64,000 bases of DNA from Fagopyrum homotropicum (Eukaryota > Streptophyta > Magnoliopsida > Caryophyllales > Polygonaceae). Below the pieces are notes generated by a model. The model did no database searches, had not been told where the DNA came from, and worked only from the letters and a program-made list of their open reading frames with translations. Below, one piece after another: positions 33,162 through 43,922 of the stretch (position 1 is the stretch's first letter; every line of letters begins with the position of its first letter). The stretch is taken from contig BSWB01000004.1 of NCBI GenBank assembly GCA_033239125.1, positions 121,529,235-121,593,234 of the forward strand, in the 5' to 3' direction. The position numbers were made by a program, and so were the translations under genes.

Positions 33162-35054
33162 TGATAGCATGAATTATAGTCTATATTTTGGGGTTTGTTT
33201 GGATGTTTTATCTTCAAAAATCTGCATGTTTGTATGTATAATATGTGATTCTATTACCATTTCATCTACCTTTGCGAGAATCGAGGTCTACACCTAGTTT
33301 CGTTGTAATTGCAGGTAATATGGTACGTTTTGCATCAAAAAGGAGCAAAAGGAGCTATGGAGTCATTGGAGCTACATTCAGGAACATAAGGAACCATCCA
33401 GGAAGCATAGCCATGGATTAAAGATTCACTTTGGACCAGATTTAAGAGATTTACACGCAGCTGAAATTCACCTAGGTCAGCTACAGTGTCACCTAGACCG
33501 AGGTGAACACCTAGACCGAGGTGAACACCTAGACCGAGGTGAACACCTAGACCGAGGTGATCCAGAGGAGAGATTTCACATTCAGTTGTGATTCACCTCG
33601 GTTGACTACAGATTCACCTCGACCGAGGTGATCCAGAGAAGTCGACTCGACCGAGGCGAACACCTGGGACGCGGTGAGAATATTTTATTCTTGGCTGAGA
33701 TCTTCTATCTTTGGAAGGTGATCTTATATTTTTGGGCTTGGCTCTTGGAAGGAAGAAGATCTTATATTTTACCTATATTTATGGGAAAAGATCTTTCTAA
33801 GATATTTTATCTTTGGAGGGTATTTTTCCTATATAAAGGGTTGGATTTTCCATAATTCAATCATCTTCGGATCACAACATCCGCTATCAACGCAAGAGAG
33901 TTGTTTACGCAGCAGCCGCATACCCCAATTTGGGAGAGAGTTGAAGAACCTTTTTGAAGGTTGAAGGAAGATTGAAGTCCATAGCTTTTATAGCTTTATT
34001 GAAGGGTTTTGTAAGATTGTCTTCAATTCCCTCAATTGTTGTCTTGTCTTTTTGGATTATTATCCAAGGAACGCTTTGTTGTGATATTTGATTCAGTTAT
34101 TGAAGTCTTTTCATTAAATTCTTCTTTGTTCAAATATTCACCTTCTTCCCTTACATTTAATACTTTCATAATGATGATGAGTGGCTAATTTCCTTGTGTG
34201 ATTCTAGGGTGATTGGCTGAAGGTTGTGGGAAAAACAATGATAGAATAATCTTAGATTTCAGTAGGATCCTGAAAGTTCGAGTCTTTAACCTTAACCCTA
34301 AGCATCTCGTTCGGTTGATGAACATCTCGGCCGGGGTGGAATTCTTCTGACCGAGGTGACTTATCCGACCTTAAACTGAGAGTTAAGTGTTAGAGTTTGC
34401 CAAATCCTATTCTTATTACACCTTTCCTGGTTCAATGCAAGCCTAGGATGAGACTTACCCGGTAATTCCTTAGTTTGTATACCAACGATCATATGTGTAG
34501 GTAATAAAGGTTTAGCCTTTATTGGGGTTTGAGTGTGCTTCCATCCCATCTTTGTGAGTTAGCCTGAGACTTACCCGGTAAAGGTTGATTCTATTCCCTT
34601 AGATGGTATGTTAGTTTGAGGTTATAGTTCTTTATCTTGATTCCTTGAGACTTACCCGGTAATAGGAGTTACGGTTTAGGATTAGTGTGTAGTGAGACTT
34701 ACCCGGTGATCTACTCCACTTTAGAAACACCTTCCCACGCAAAAAAAATCTCAGCTTTGTCCGCTTATCTACAGATCTTGAGTTGGAACCACAACTAGAT
34801 GCTTTAATCCCTAGAATTGCATGTTTGCTTTATTTGACATCTTATTCATCTTTGATTGTGTTAAATCGCTCTTGTGGTTAGTATTAACATTAGCACACCG
34901 TATTGACTCTGTTTCACTGAGTCCCTGTGATCGACCCCTGGAATTTTCTTGCTTTTACTACGATTGACCCGTACACTGCGGGTTCGCATCCTTGTTTTAA
35001 GCTTAAGTCTAGGGTTATAAATTTAAAGCTTGCACACACCGTTTGGAGCGAACA
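33162..35054 (+). repeat. 5' LTR of the non-autonomous element (family B)
   Basis: 1893 bp, TGATAGCATG...GGAGCGAACA. A TATA box (CCTATATAAAGG) lies at about 33829-33840. Upstream are four 18-bp tandem units with CCTAGACCGAGGTG (33491-33562) and the palindrome CACCTCGACCGAGGTG (33615-33630). Downstream are four copies of GAGACTTACCCGGTAA or a one-base variant (34450, 34566, 34647, 34694). Confidence 0.96.
33491..33562 (+). repeat. Four tandem 18-bp units, ACCTAGACCGAGGTGAAC
   Basis: An exact period of 18 bases, each unit holding one family-B half-palindrome. The same array is in the 3' LTR at 38336-38407. Element 4 LTRs lack the tandem expansion. Confidence 0.95.
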
Positions 35055-35060
35055 AGTTTT

Positions 35061-35079
35061 TGGCGCCGTTGCCGGGGAC
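35061..35079 (+). promoter_or_regulatory. Primer-binding site of the non-autonomous element
   Basis: TGGCGCCGTTGCCGGGGAC, 6 bases after the LTR. It matches the tRNA-Asp 3' end as known in plants and is the best preserved PBS in the window. Confidence 0.92.
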
Positions 35080-35178
35080 TTGGTCTAGACCGAGCCGGTT
35101 GCGGTTTGCTTTTGGGGCACTTGCCCCTGTTGCTACTAACTACTCTTTCTATGAGTTTTGTAGTTTTCAGGATTTCCG

Positions 35179-36225
35179 ATGACTACATTTGATCCAACCT
35201 GGATAGCAAGGCAAAGTGCTAGGGCGGACCATTATGAATACTTGGAGGAGAAGTACTCCTTCTATTGGTTCAACAATGAATGGGAAAGAGAAGAGACCAT
35301 TCAGCGTGAACTTGCGATGTGGGATGAACTGCATATCCCTAAAAAGATTTGTGAGCAACCCCTTGAAGATTCTCTTGAATCAAGATGGGAGAGGTTGATG
35401 AAGAAAGTGGAGGAGCTCAAGGAAAGCACCCTATCCTATGCTAGGCCGCAAGAGGAGCATAAGGAAGTGTTGCACGTTCCAAGCATTCCCCCAATCGAAC
35501 CAAAAATTTCTCCTGAAACTTCTAAGGAAGAGGAGGATATGGAAGGTCTCGATCTGACTGTTGAGACCTCGGTCGAAGTGGAAGAGATCTCGGCCGAGAT
35601 GGAAGAATTTGCAAAACTGGAAGCAGAAGATGCAGAGAACCTTGGTCAAATTACTGAGATTGTGACCAAGGTGGAAGAAAGATCAACTGAGTTGAGAGGG
35701 ATTTCGTGTGTGGAATATCAACCCAACATGAAACTTGTTTCAAGCTTTGGAGAACTTTACGAGGTACATTCTCCTACTTCATTTGAATTCCCTATTAATA
35801 TTTCTAGATTTTTCAGGAAGGCACCGGAGAGTTGGAGGTCTCTTCCGAAAGAACCTCCTAAGATCAAAATGAAACCTCTCTTGAAATTGTTGGAGGAAGA
35901 TGCTCCTTGGATTATAAGGAGTGAAGTTAACAAGCGCTTCACCGCTAAGGCAACGAAGTGTTATTTGTTCAAGTATGGGGTCCCTCGCATGCTCAGGACC
36001 CTGTACCATCCCCAAGCTATAGATGGGGAAGCTGCTATGATTCTCGAGAAACTATTTTCTCGATCCAGGAAAGGATGGGACGCAAGGCTAGATTATGTCC
36101 CATTGAAGTGCAGGAAAGCTAGAAGGATTCCGGTGAGAATCAAACCGTACAAGCTTGTACGTGGGAGATCTTACCATTTGCCGGTGAAATTAGGAACCGG
36201 AACCTTTTTGGAAGAATTTTTTTGA
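35179..36225 (+). CDS. Private ORF of the non-autonomous element (function unknown)
   Basis: 348 codons from ATG 35179, following a TTTTCAG sequence. The N-terminus has an aromatic, acidic stretch (DHYEYLEEKYSFYWF). The middle (about residues 100-185) is strongly acidic. The C-terminal third is basic with SRSRKGWDARLDYVPLK and IPVRIKPYKLVRGR. Its homologue is the broken ORF at 24123-25177, which is in an element with a different 3' half, so the ORF has been kept in more than one element. There is no RT, protease, integrase or zinc-knuckle motif. A run of seven Ts at 36217-36223 probably contains one extra T; the homologous end (FKVH) lies in the next frame, ending at TGA 36263-36265. The DNA includes the family-B palindrome ATCTCGGCCGAGAT (35587-35600). 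It may be a gag substitute; that is a guess. Confidence 0.8.
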   Translation: MTTFDPTWIARQSARADHYEYLEEKYSFYWFNNEWEREETIQRELAMWDELHIPKKICEQPLEDSLESRWERLMKKVEELKESTLSYARPQEEHKEVLHVPSIPPIEPKISPETSKEEEDMEGLDLTVETSVEVEEISAEMEEFAKLEAEDAENLGQITEIVTKVEERSTELRGISCVEYQPNMKLVSSFGELYEVHSPTSFEFPINISRFFRKAPESWRSLPKEPPKIKMKPLLKLLEEDAPWIIRSEVNKRFTAKATKCYLFKYGVPRMLRTLYHPQAIDGEAAMILEKLFSRSRKGWDARLDYVPLKCRKARRIPVRIKPYKLVRGRSYHLPVKLGTGTFLEEFF

Positions 36226-36307
36226 TGGATGTGATGAGCACTCCATGGTGTTCAAGGTACATTGAGTAATTCTATGGAGAAGGGTCCAGCTAGCGACCTT
36301 AAACCAA

Positions 36308-36332
36308 GCGCTTCTTGGGAGGCAACCCAAGG
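36308..36332 (+). other. Conserved hairpin H1, non-autonomous element
   Basis: GCGCTTCTTGGGAGGCAACC, then CAAGG, 43 bases after the likely original stop. Kept although pol and ORF1 are gone, which points to a cis function. Confidence 0.75.
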
Positions 36333-36632
36333 TATTGCTTTCTTCTCCCTTTTCTAGTTTAGTTTAAATAGTTGCTTTGTTTTTGTTTTCCTCTAGACAA
36401 CAACCAGGTATTCCAAAAGGAAGGATCACAGTTCAGGAGCTACACTGGAAGAACAAAATTTCGAGAAGTTGAGGAAACGAGCTTTACTGAGATACATCTC
36501 GGGTACTGTCAGAACACCTCGACCGAGATGTGCTTCGCCAACCGAGATGGTCATTTCTGGGAGCTGTTTCTTACTCCTTCATGCAGTTTAGCTATGTTCG
36601 GTGAGTATCCTGTCCTTAGACTTATTTTGACC

Positions 36633-36662
36633 CACTGGGACAGTGTGTCCCAAGTATGGGGT
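36633..36662 (+). promoter_or_regulatory. Second (central) polypurine tract with hairpin, non-autonomous element
   Basis: CACTG-GGA-CAGTG (36633-36645), then AAGTATGGGGT (36652-36662). Element 4 has the same at 56865-56894. Confidence 0.66.
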
Positions 36663-37334
36663 ATGCGGATATGTTATTTGACTATGGATGATTGTATGCT
36701 ACTTTGATGGATATTTATGATCTTATTATGCTTCACTTTCGCTTCTATATGTTTATCTGAGATTACATACATGCATACAGGTTATTTGATTGAGAAAAAC
36801 GTCGAAACTAAAAAAAATGGTTTTTAAAAAGATTTTTTGACCTCGACCGGGGAGAGTCTTGGCCAAACGAGGCGTTTCACCTCGGTTGAACCAAGAACAC
36901 CTCGACCGAGGTGGGTTAACTGAGAGTTTTCGAAAACGAATTTTGTGTTACTTATCTGGATATGATCTCAGTGAAGATCTTGTTTACTGATTGGTTTTAA
37001 ATTCTTTATGTGTTTGAAAGGTTTTATAATATGTTTAAGTTGCTAAATGCTTTGTTTGAAATTATTAGCATGTTTAATACTTTGTTCCTATCCAAGTTAT
37101 GTTGAGTTTGAAGGTTGACACCGCAGGTTAAGTTCTCTCACTTTCTTCCTGGAAAGACCAAGGCAATTCATTCTTCTCTCCTCTTCTTCTTGATCATGCT
37201 TAACCCCTCATATACATTTTGCCTCCCTTTTACCTATCCGGGAATTTGGAAGCAAGCAAAGTGGTGAAAGCAAGTTAAAGTTGAGAAGTCGGCTGGAAGT
37301 GAAAGTGCTAGAAAGTAATAATAGGTTTGGGGGA
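36663..37334 (+). other. Non-coding segment between polypurine tracts, non-autonomous element
   Basis: No gene is seen. It contains CACCTCGACCGAGGTG at 36898-36913 and is alignable with element 4 at 56895-57535. Confidence 0.6.
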
Positions 37335-37530
37335 GTCAATCATGAAGATGAGTAACTCGGCACCATTCACATAGCCGGGTGTTTGTGTCTTGCCAAAATC
37401 GGATTGAGCGATATTCCTAACGGGTCATGGTATGTGCATCAAGGGTTTGATGCATCTCGAGAAATTGATGATTGCGGATTTCCTAGGCTTCGGTTATTGT
37501 GCACCTCTGTCCATGCATCCCAAAAAGTAA
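37335..37530 (+). other. Conserved 3' non-coding block H2, non-autonomous element
   Basis: Nearly identical to the copies in elements 1, 2, 4 and the chimera, with the CTCGGC...GCCGGG core. It is retained in an element that codes for no replication protein. Confidence 0.75.
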
Positions 37531-37967
37531 AGTAAAAGAAAAAGTGTGAAATAAGCAAAGCTTATTGGTGGAAGATGTTGCAAGTCAAAGTGAAAGTGAA
37601 GTTCATCCTTTTCCCGGATTCTAGCACCACATTACCTTACATACATCCCTACCCTACACGTTTCTTGACCTTTTCTTTTGGGAAGCCCTTGAGACCTTGA
37701 GCTTGTTATTTGACTTAGCGGTTTAAACTGGATTATACATGATTAATTTTGATAATTATGATTTATTATGCATTCTATGATTTTATGCAAAGATGAACAA
37801 CTTTTCTATATTTATAAAATGTTTTGAGCATATTGAGTTTTTAAATTCCAGGAAGTATTCTCTTAGAGTGATCTATGATTGTTGCACACCATAAAATGTT
37901 TTTGAAAGACTTTTTCATTGATTTTCTTGACTTATAATCCATTCTATCTTGTCTTTTATATGCGGAA

Positions 37968-38002
37968 CTTGCTTGGGGACAAGCAAGGGCTAAGTATGGG
38001 GT
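37968..38002 (+). promoter_or_regulatory. 3' polypurine tract with hairpin, non-autonomous element
   Basis: CTTGCTT-GGGGAC-AAGCAAG (37968-37987), then AAGTATGGGGT (37992-38002), four bases before the LTR. Confidence 0.87.
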
Positions 38003-38006
38003 ATTT

Positions 38007-39900
38007 TGATAGCATGAATTATAGTCTATATTTTGGGGTTTGTTTGGACGTTTTATCTTCAAAAATCTGCATGTTTGTATGTATAATATGTGATTCTATT
38101 ACCATTTCATCTACCTTTGCGAGAATCGAGGTCTACACCTAGTTTCGTTGTAATTGCAGGTAATATGGTACGTTTTGCATCAAAAAGGAGCAAAAGGAGC
38201 TATGGAGTCATTGGAGCTACATTCAGGAACATAAGGAACCATCCAGGAAGCATAGCCATGGATTAAAGATTCACTTTGGACCAGATTTAAGAGATTTACA
38301 CGCAGCTGAAATTCACCTAGGTCAGCTACAGTGTCACCTAGACCGAGGTGAACACCTAGACCGAGGTGAACACCTAGACCGAGGTGAACACCTAGACCGA
38401 GGTGATCCAGAGGAGAGATTTCACATTCAGTTGTGATTCACCTCGGTTGACTACAGATTCACCTCGACCGAGGTGATCCAGAGAAGTCGACTCGACCGAG
38501 GCGAACACCTGGGACGCGGTGAGAATATTTTATTCTTGGCTGAGATCTTCTATCTTTGGAAGGTGATCTTATATTTTTGGGCTTGGCTCCTGGAAGGAAG
38601 AAGATCTTATATTTTACCTATATTTATGGGAAAAGATCTTTCTAAGATATTTTATCTTTGGAGGGTATTTTTCCTATATAAAGGGTTGGATTTTCCATAA
38701 TTCAATCATCTTCGGATCACAACATCCGCTATCAGCGCAAGAGAGTTGTTTACGCAGCAGCCGCATACCCCAATTTGGGAGAGAGTTGAAGAACCTTTTT
38801 GAAGGTTGAAGGAAGATTGAAGTCCATAGCTTTTATAGCTTTATTGAAGGGTTTTGTAAGATTGTCTTCAATTCCCTCAATTGTTGTCTTGTCTTTTTGG
38901 ATTATTATCCAAGGAACGCTTTGTTGTGATATTTGATTCAGTTATTGAAGTCTTTTCATTAAATTCTTCTTTGTTCAAATATTCACCTTCTTCCCTTACA
39001 TTTAATACTTTCATAATGATGATGAGTGGCTAATTTCCTTGTGTGATTCTAGGGTGATTGGCTGAAGGTTGTGGGAAAAACAATGATAGAATAATCTTAG
39101 ATTTCAGTAGGATCCTGAAAGTTCGAGTCTTTAACCTTAACCCTAAGCATCTCGTTCGGTTGATGAACATCTCGGCCGGGGTGGAATTCTTCTGACCGAG
39201 GTGACTTATCCGACCTTAAACTGAGAGTTAAGTGTTAGAGTTTGCCAAATCCTATTCTTATTACACCTTTCCTGGTTTAATGCAAGCCTAGGATGAGACT
39301 TACCCGGTAATTCCTTAGTTTGTATACCAACGATCATATGTGTAGGTAATAAAGGTTTAGCCTTTATTGGGGTTTGAGTGTGCTTCCATCCCATCTTTGT
39401 GAGTTAGCCTGAGACTTACCCGGTAAAGGTTGATTCTATTCCCTTAGATGGTATGTTAGTTTGAGGTTATAGTTCTTTATCTTGATTCCTTGAGACTTAC
39501 CCGGTAATAGGAGTTACGGTTTAGGATTAGTGTGTAGTGAGACTTACCCGGTGATCTACTCCACTTTAGAAACACCTTCCCCACGCAAAAAAAATCTCAG
39601 CTTTGTCCGCTTATCTACAGATCTTGAGTTGGAACCACAACTAGATGCTTTAATCCCTAGAATTGCATGTTTGCTTTATTTGACATCTTATTCATCTTTG
39701 ATTGTGTTAAATCGCTCTTGTGGTTAGTATTAACATTAGCACACCGTATTGACTCTGTTTCACTGAGTCCCTGTGATCGACCCCTGGAATTTTCTTGCTT
39801 TTACTACGATTGACCCGTACACTGCGGGTTCGCATCCTTGTTTTAAGCTTAAGTCTAGGGATATAAATTTAAAGCTTGCACACACCGTTTGGAGCGAACA
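38007..39900 (+). repeat. 3' LTR of the non-autonomous element (family B)
   Basis: 1894 bp, almost identical to 33162-35054. It ends ...GAGCGAACA and is followed by the target-site copy TCTCT (39901-39905). Confidence 0.96.
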
Positions 39901-39905
39901 TCTCT

Positions 39906-41029
39906 ATCTTAGCCTTGTCTACCTCTATCCCTCTACTAGAGACTAAGTGACCTAATACAATTCCTTCCTTAACCATGAATTGACACTTCTCCCAATTAAG
40001 AACTAGGTTAGTGTCTTCACACCTTTGCAAAACAAGAGAAAGGTTAGAAAGGCAATCGTTAAAAGAGGAACCATATACGGAGAAGTCGTCCATGAAGACT
40101 TCCATGATTTCCTCTGTGTATTCGGAGAAGATGGCCATCATGCACCGTTGGAAGGTGGTTGGGGCGTTGCAAAGCCCGAACGGCATTCTCCTATAAGCAA
40201 ACGTACCCCACGGGCACGTGAATGTGGTCTTCTCCTGATCGTCCGGATGTATCGGGATCTGAAAGAAACCACTATAACCGTCAAGGTAGCAAAAATGTGA
40301 ATGTTGTGCTAACCTTTCAAGCATTTGATCAATGAATGGCAATGGAAAATGATCCTTCCGCGTTGCGTTGTTGAGCTTGCGGTAGTCTATGCACATCCGC
40401 CATCCAGTCACGGTTCGGGTAGGAATGAGTTCGTTGTTCTTGTTGGTGATGACCGTCATTCCCCCCTTCTTCGGAACTACTTGAACTGGACTCACCCACT
40501 TGCTATCGGAGATAGGGTAGATGATACCTGCATCAAGAAGTTTAAGAATTTCCTTCTTGACAACCTCCTTCATGGTCGGATTCAACCGCCTTTGAGGTTG
40601 TCTTGAAGTTCTAAAATCTTCCTCCATTAGTATCTTATGCATGCATAGGGAGGGTTTAATTCGTACTAAGTCCTCGATAGTATAGCCTATAGCTTTCCTA
40701 TGTTTCCTAAGGACAATCATGAGTTGTTCATGTTCATCTATGCTTAGTTCGGAACTAACGATAACCGGAAAGGTAGAATTAGATCCTAGAAAAGCGTACC
40801 TTAGATGAGTAGGAAGTGGTTTGAGTTCCATTGCTTTCGGAGCTTCCAACGATCCTTGAGAAGCATCCGACGTCTCCTTAGAAGATTCTAAGGGTGTTGA
40901 GTGTGTTGGAGAAGAATCAGAAGAAGTTGAAGAAATGTCTCGATCACTCTCTTCCACGGCCAAAATTACGGGTGGATCTTGTCCTCCACGGCCGTGGTTT
41001 AGGGCATGGAAGGGAAATACGGTTGTCAT
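39906..41029 (-). pseudogene. RT: Reverse transcriptase of Athila element 2, cut off by an insertion
   Basis: Open on the minus strand from about 41047 down to the insertion point at 39905. It contains the C-terminal part of the pro-RT linker (PLPTHLRYAFLG, IKPSLCMHKILMEEDF) and the RT motifs CIDYRKLNN, LDGYSGFFQIPIHP (with the catalytic Asp), RRMPFGLCNAPTTFQ and FMDDFSVYG (catalytic pair). It ends in GHLVSSRGIEVDKAKIE, where the non-autonomous element enters; the rest is at 33161 and below. The RT core is intact by motif. The frame differs from that of gag-pro, so a shift lies in the linker between 41030 and 41208. Confidence 0.9.
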
Positions 41030-41208
41030 ATCTTCTCCACGGCCGTATAATCACCTGGAATGAGGCACGATTTTGGTTGTGGAATCCACGGTTGTGGAAT
41101 ACAGAGTATGACTGTGGATTCTGACATTCTCAGCCTCATCGTGGGGAGTTTCTCAAACTCCTCTTCACGCATCTCTTCTTGTGCTTCTAAGGCTTCAATT
41201 GCCTCATT
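41030..41208 (-). other. Pro-RT linker of element 2 with family-C motifs and a frame break
   Basis: The gag-pro frame ends at TGA 41211-41209. The RT frame opens at about 41047 in another phase. CCACGGCCGTGG (40986-40997) and several CACGG/CCGTGG half-sites span 40955-41110, so this linker is rich in the family palindrome, like the same linker in elements 1 and 4. Confidence 0.7.
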
Positions 41209-43821
41209 TCACTCTTCATCTTCCCCTACATTGGTTAGACTCATAGTGATAACTTTTTGTAAAGGATCGTTAAAGAGAATCGCACTTACCTCCTCTCTAG
41301 ACAAACCTTCTTCATCTTGGATATCGTAAATATCCTCATCAAAGATTGGCTCCTTCACTAGAGTGGAAAGAACGAACTCTACTTTCTCTTCTCCTATATC
41401 GAAAGCGAGTCTACCATTCTTGCAATCGACTATGCAGCCGGAAGTTGCAAGAAACGGTCTTCCGAGTATGATCGGGACCGGACTATCTGCAGGAATGTCA
41501 AGCACGACAAAATCAATGGGAACAAAGAATTTACCTAGCTTGACCGGGACGTCTTCTACAATACCGACGGGGCGAGTGATGGATCGATCCGCCATGTACA
41601 ACGTCATCTTCACCGGTTTAGGGTCACCTAAACCGATCTTCCTACACAATGCAAGTGGTATGATGCTCACACTTGCTCCTAAGTCACATAATGCATCGTA
41701 TGTGACATCTCCCACTCCTATGGGAATGCAAAATGACCCTGGATCCTTCAGCTTTGGGGGCATTTTTTCCTTCATGGTCTTGATGAGATCCGAAGAATCC
41801 GAACTCATCTTAACCTCTCCGAAGTCTTCTAGCTTCCTCTTGTTGGAGAGGAGCTCCTTCAAGAACTTGCCGTAAGCCGGCATACCTACAATAGCATCAA
41901 TAAATGGTATGTTAATATGCAGCTTACTCATGAGTTCTATGAACTTACCGAATTGTTTGTCTAAGCGCGCTCGCGCTCTAGATTGAGGGAATGGAAGGGG
42001 GGGTTTGTAAGCTGGAGGAGGAACGTAGACGTCTTCCTTCTCCTTCCCCTTCTCCTTGTCCTTCTCTACGGGGACTTCAACGAACGTAGGCTGCGGATCG
42101 GTAGTAGTTACTCCGCTCCTAGTTGTAATCGCCATCACCCTTCCCTTAGGGTTGTCCTCCGTCTTTCCCGGAAGCTTCCCTTGATTCCTAGGAACTTCCT
42201 CCGCTTGGTTGAACATTTGGTTTTCTAAAACCTTTTGAGCTTTGTCAACCTTAGAAACTTGATCATCAACCTTGATGAGGCGGTTCTCCAACCCTTGAAG
42301 CTTTCCCAAAATTGTTTCCAATATGGGATCGGGCTTCTCCTTCCCCGAAGTGTTTCCTCCATTAGATGATTGCCCCTGGCTTTTCAAAGGAGTAGAGGAA
42401 GAGGAAGGTGGAGTTAGTGAATTAGAGTTGGAAGGATACGAGTTACCGGAATTTTGTTGATTGGAGCGCCAATTGTTGTTGTTTGAACCCCTATTGTTGT
42501 TCCAATCGTTGTTCCGGTTGTTGTTGTTTCCATTCCAGTTGTTGTTCCGGTTATTGTTGTTGCCGCCATTGTTGTTGCCCAAATAACCAACATCCTTCCC
42601 TTGTTGCTTTGCAAAGTTGGTCTTGATAGCCTCCTTCAACTCTTTGATCTCATTGTTGAGGGAGAAAATCTGATTTTGAGCTTCATGTGTGAGCTTTGCT
42701 CCTTGCTCCACACGATTTCCCTCCACTTTCCGGTGGGAATACTTTTCTATGACCCTTGCTTGCTTCTCAATGAAGTCCCAAGCGTCATCTTCTCTCATGT
42801 CCATGAATGTTCCACATGAGAGGGATTGGAGGTTGAATTGCGTTCCCGCATCTAACCCCTTGTAGTAGATCTCCAGCAAGGCAAGTTTGGATATGCCATG
42901 GTGAGGGCAATCCAAGAGCAAATCCTGAAACCTTTCCCAAGATTGAAACAAACTTTCGTTAGATCTCATGGAAAAAGCATTAATCTTACCTCTAAGTTCC
43001 GCTGTTTTAGAAGGCGGAAAGAATTTGGTGAGGAACTCCGCGGAAAGGTATTCCCACGTGTCTAGTTTCCCACTAGGAAGAGCTTGATACCAAGATAACG
43101 CTTTCCCCTTAAAAGAGAAGAAGAAAGGTTTAAGCTTATAGCTGTTGGTAGTAGCGCTCTTTGGTCTCATCGTCTTCATCATACACTCAAAGTTCTGCAA
43201 GTGTTGGTGTGGAGATTCAGCGCTTGTCCCGCCAAATTGGTTTTGGCGAACAAGAGTAATGACTTGAGGGTTGAAGCTAAACCCTTGCACATCTTCAGCA
43301 TCGAAATTCACGCCCAAACGGCGTGGTTGTTGTGTTGGATCCATCCGCTGGCCAAGAGTTCTTGGCTCATTATCTACACGTTCGATCCTCGCATTCCTAG
43401 GTGGAACACGACGATTGGCAGCTCCTCGTGGATGGAAAGGATTCACATTGATCGTGGGATCAATTTCTTCCAACGGTGGCATGGAAGAATCACTATCATC
43501 AGCAGATGAGTGACTTCTTCGTCTAGATCTTGATCCTTTCCTTGAGGATTTCTTGCTTCCCTTATTCTTAAGGTCGCTCATCTCTACCCTCATCTGGAAA
43601 ATCATGTCTTGTAGATTGTTAACTTGAGATTGATGACGATCCATCTCATCTTGGCGGAGAGTCTCATTCCATTGGAGTTGAGCTTCCTTCTCCGCCAACT
43701 CCGCTTGAAGATCACGTTCGTGTCCTTCAGCCATCTTCTTTTCCTTGCGCTTTTGCCTTAAGGTTTTCTCTAGCTCTTGATCAAGAGGCAAGAGATCTTT
43801 GGTGTTCCTAGACCTGTGCAT
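41209..43821 (-). CDS. gag-pro: Gag-protease polyprotein of Athila element 2
   Basis: 870 codons, open from ATG 43821. Order: a charged coiled-coil-like N-terminus, a basic Ser/Arg patch near residue 95-110, a capsid-like core (LSWYQALPSGKLDTWEYLSAEFL, residues about 245-270; LLDCPHHGISKLALLEIYYKGLD), an Asn-rich stretch (about residues 410-465) in place of a zinc knuckle, then protease with DLGASVS near residue 710 and IILGRPFLATSG. It ends in an acidic tail at TGA 41211-41209. It is the only intact gag-pro in the window and serves as the reference for the broken copies at 223-3303 and 50421-53234. It would form the particle and process the polyprotein. Confidence 0.92.
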   Translation of the reverse strand: MHRSRNTKDLLPLDQELEKTLRQKRKEKKMAEGHERDLQAELAEKEAQLQWNETLRQDEMDRHQSQVNNLQDMIFQMRVEMSDLKNKGSKKSSRKGSRSRRRSHSSADDSDSSMPPLEEIDPTINVNPFHPRGAANRRVPPRNARIERVDNEPRTLGQRMDPTQQPRRLGVNFDAEDVQGFSFNPQVITLVRQNQFGGTSAESPHQHLQNFECMMKTMRPKSATTNSYKLKPFFFSFKGKALSWYQALPSGKLDTWEYLSAEFLTKFFPPSKTAELRGKINAFSMRSNESLFQSWERFQDLLLDCPHHGISKLALLEIYYKGLDAGTQFNLQSLSCGTFMDMREDDAWDFIEKQARVIEKYSHRKVEGNRVEQGAKLTHEAQNQIFSLNNEIKELKEAIKTNFAKQQGKDVGYLGNNNGGNNNNRNNNWNGNNNNRNNDWNNNRGSNNNNWRSNQQNSGNSYPSNSNSLTPPSSSSTPLKSQGQSSNGGNTSGKEKPDPILETILGKLQGLENRLIKVDDQVSKVDKAQKVLENQMFNQAEEVPRNQGKLPGKTEDNPKGRVMAITTRSGVTTTDPQPTFVEVPVEKDKEKGKEKEDVYVPPPAYKPPLPFPQSRARARLDKQFGKFIELMSKLHINIPFIDAIVGMPAYGKFLKELLSNKRKLEDFGEVKMSSDSSDLIKTMKEKMPPKLKDPGSFCIPIGVGDVTYDALCDLGASVSIIPLALCRKIGLGDPKPVKMTLYMADRSITRPVGIVEDVPVKLGKFFVPIDFVVLDIPADSPVPIILGRPFLATSGCIVDCKNGRLAFDIGEEKVEFVLSTLVKEPIFDEDIYDIQDEEGLSREEVSAILFNDPLQKVITMSLTNVGEDEE

Positions 43822-43898
43822 GCACTCAAAGTAATATCAAATAACGAGAGCAAGCTCCCAAGCTTGACAACCGGTTACCGAATTCGGCTGAAACCAAA

Positions 43899-43916
43899 TC
43901 CCCGGCAACGGCGCCA
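43899..43916 (-). promoter_or_regulatory. Primer-binding site of element 2
   Basis: Minus strand TGGCGCCGTTGCCGGGGA, tRNA-Asp type, 6 bases inside the 5' LTR end at 43923. Confidence 0.92.
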
Positions 43917-43922
43917 AAAACT

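Larger units (their letters stand above)
33162..39900 (+). mobile_element. Young non-autonomous Athila element (family B) with a private ORF
   Basis: 6739 bp: LTR 33162-35054, PBS, one ORF, hairpin H1, second polypurine tract, block H2, 3' polypurine tract, LTR 38007-39900. It is flanked by TCTCT (33157-33161, 39901-39905) and inserted in the RT/RNaseH region of element 2. There is no gag, protease, RT, integrase or ORF1. By eye the two LTRs differ at about five bases and one indel in 1893, so it is the youngest insertion here. It must have used proteins from other elements. Confidence 0.94.

Noticed and set aside
33628..33855. 75-codon ORF in the LTR (also 38473-38700)
   Set aside because: It is present only because the two LTRs are copies of each other, and it lies across the promoter. 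The related LTR at 48885 breaks it.
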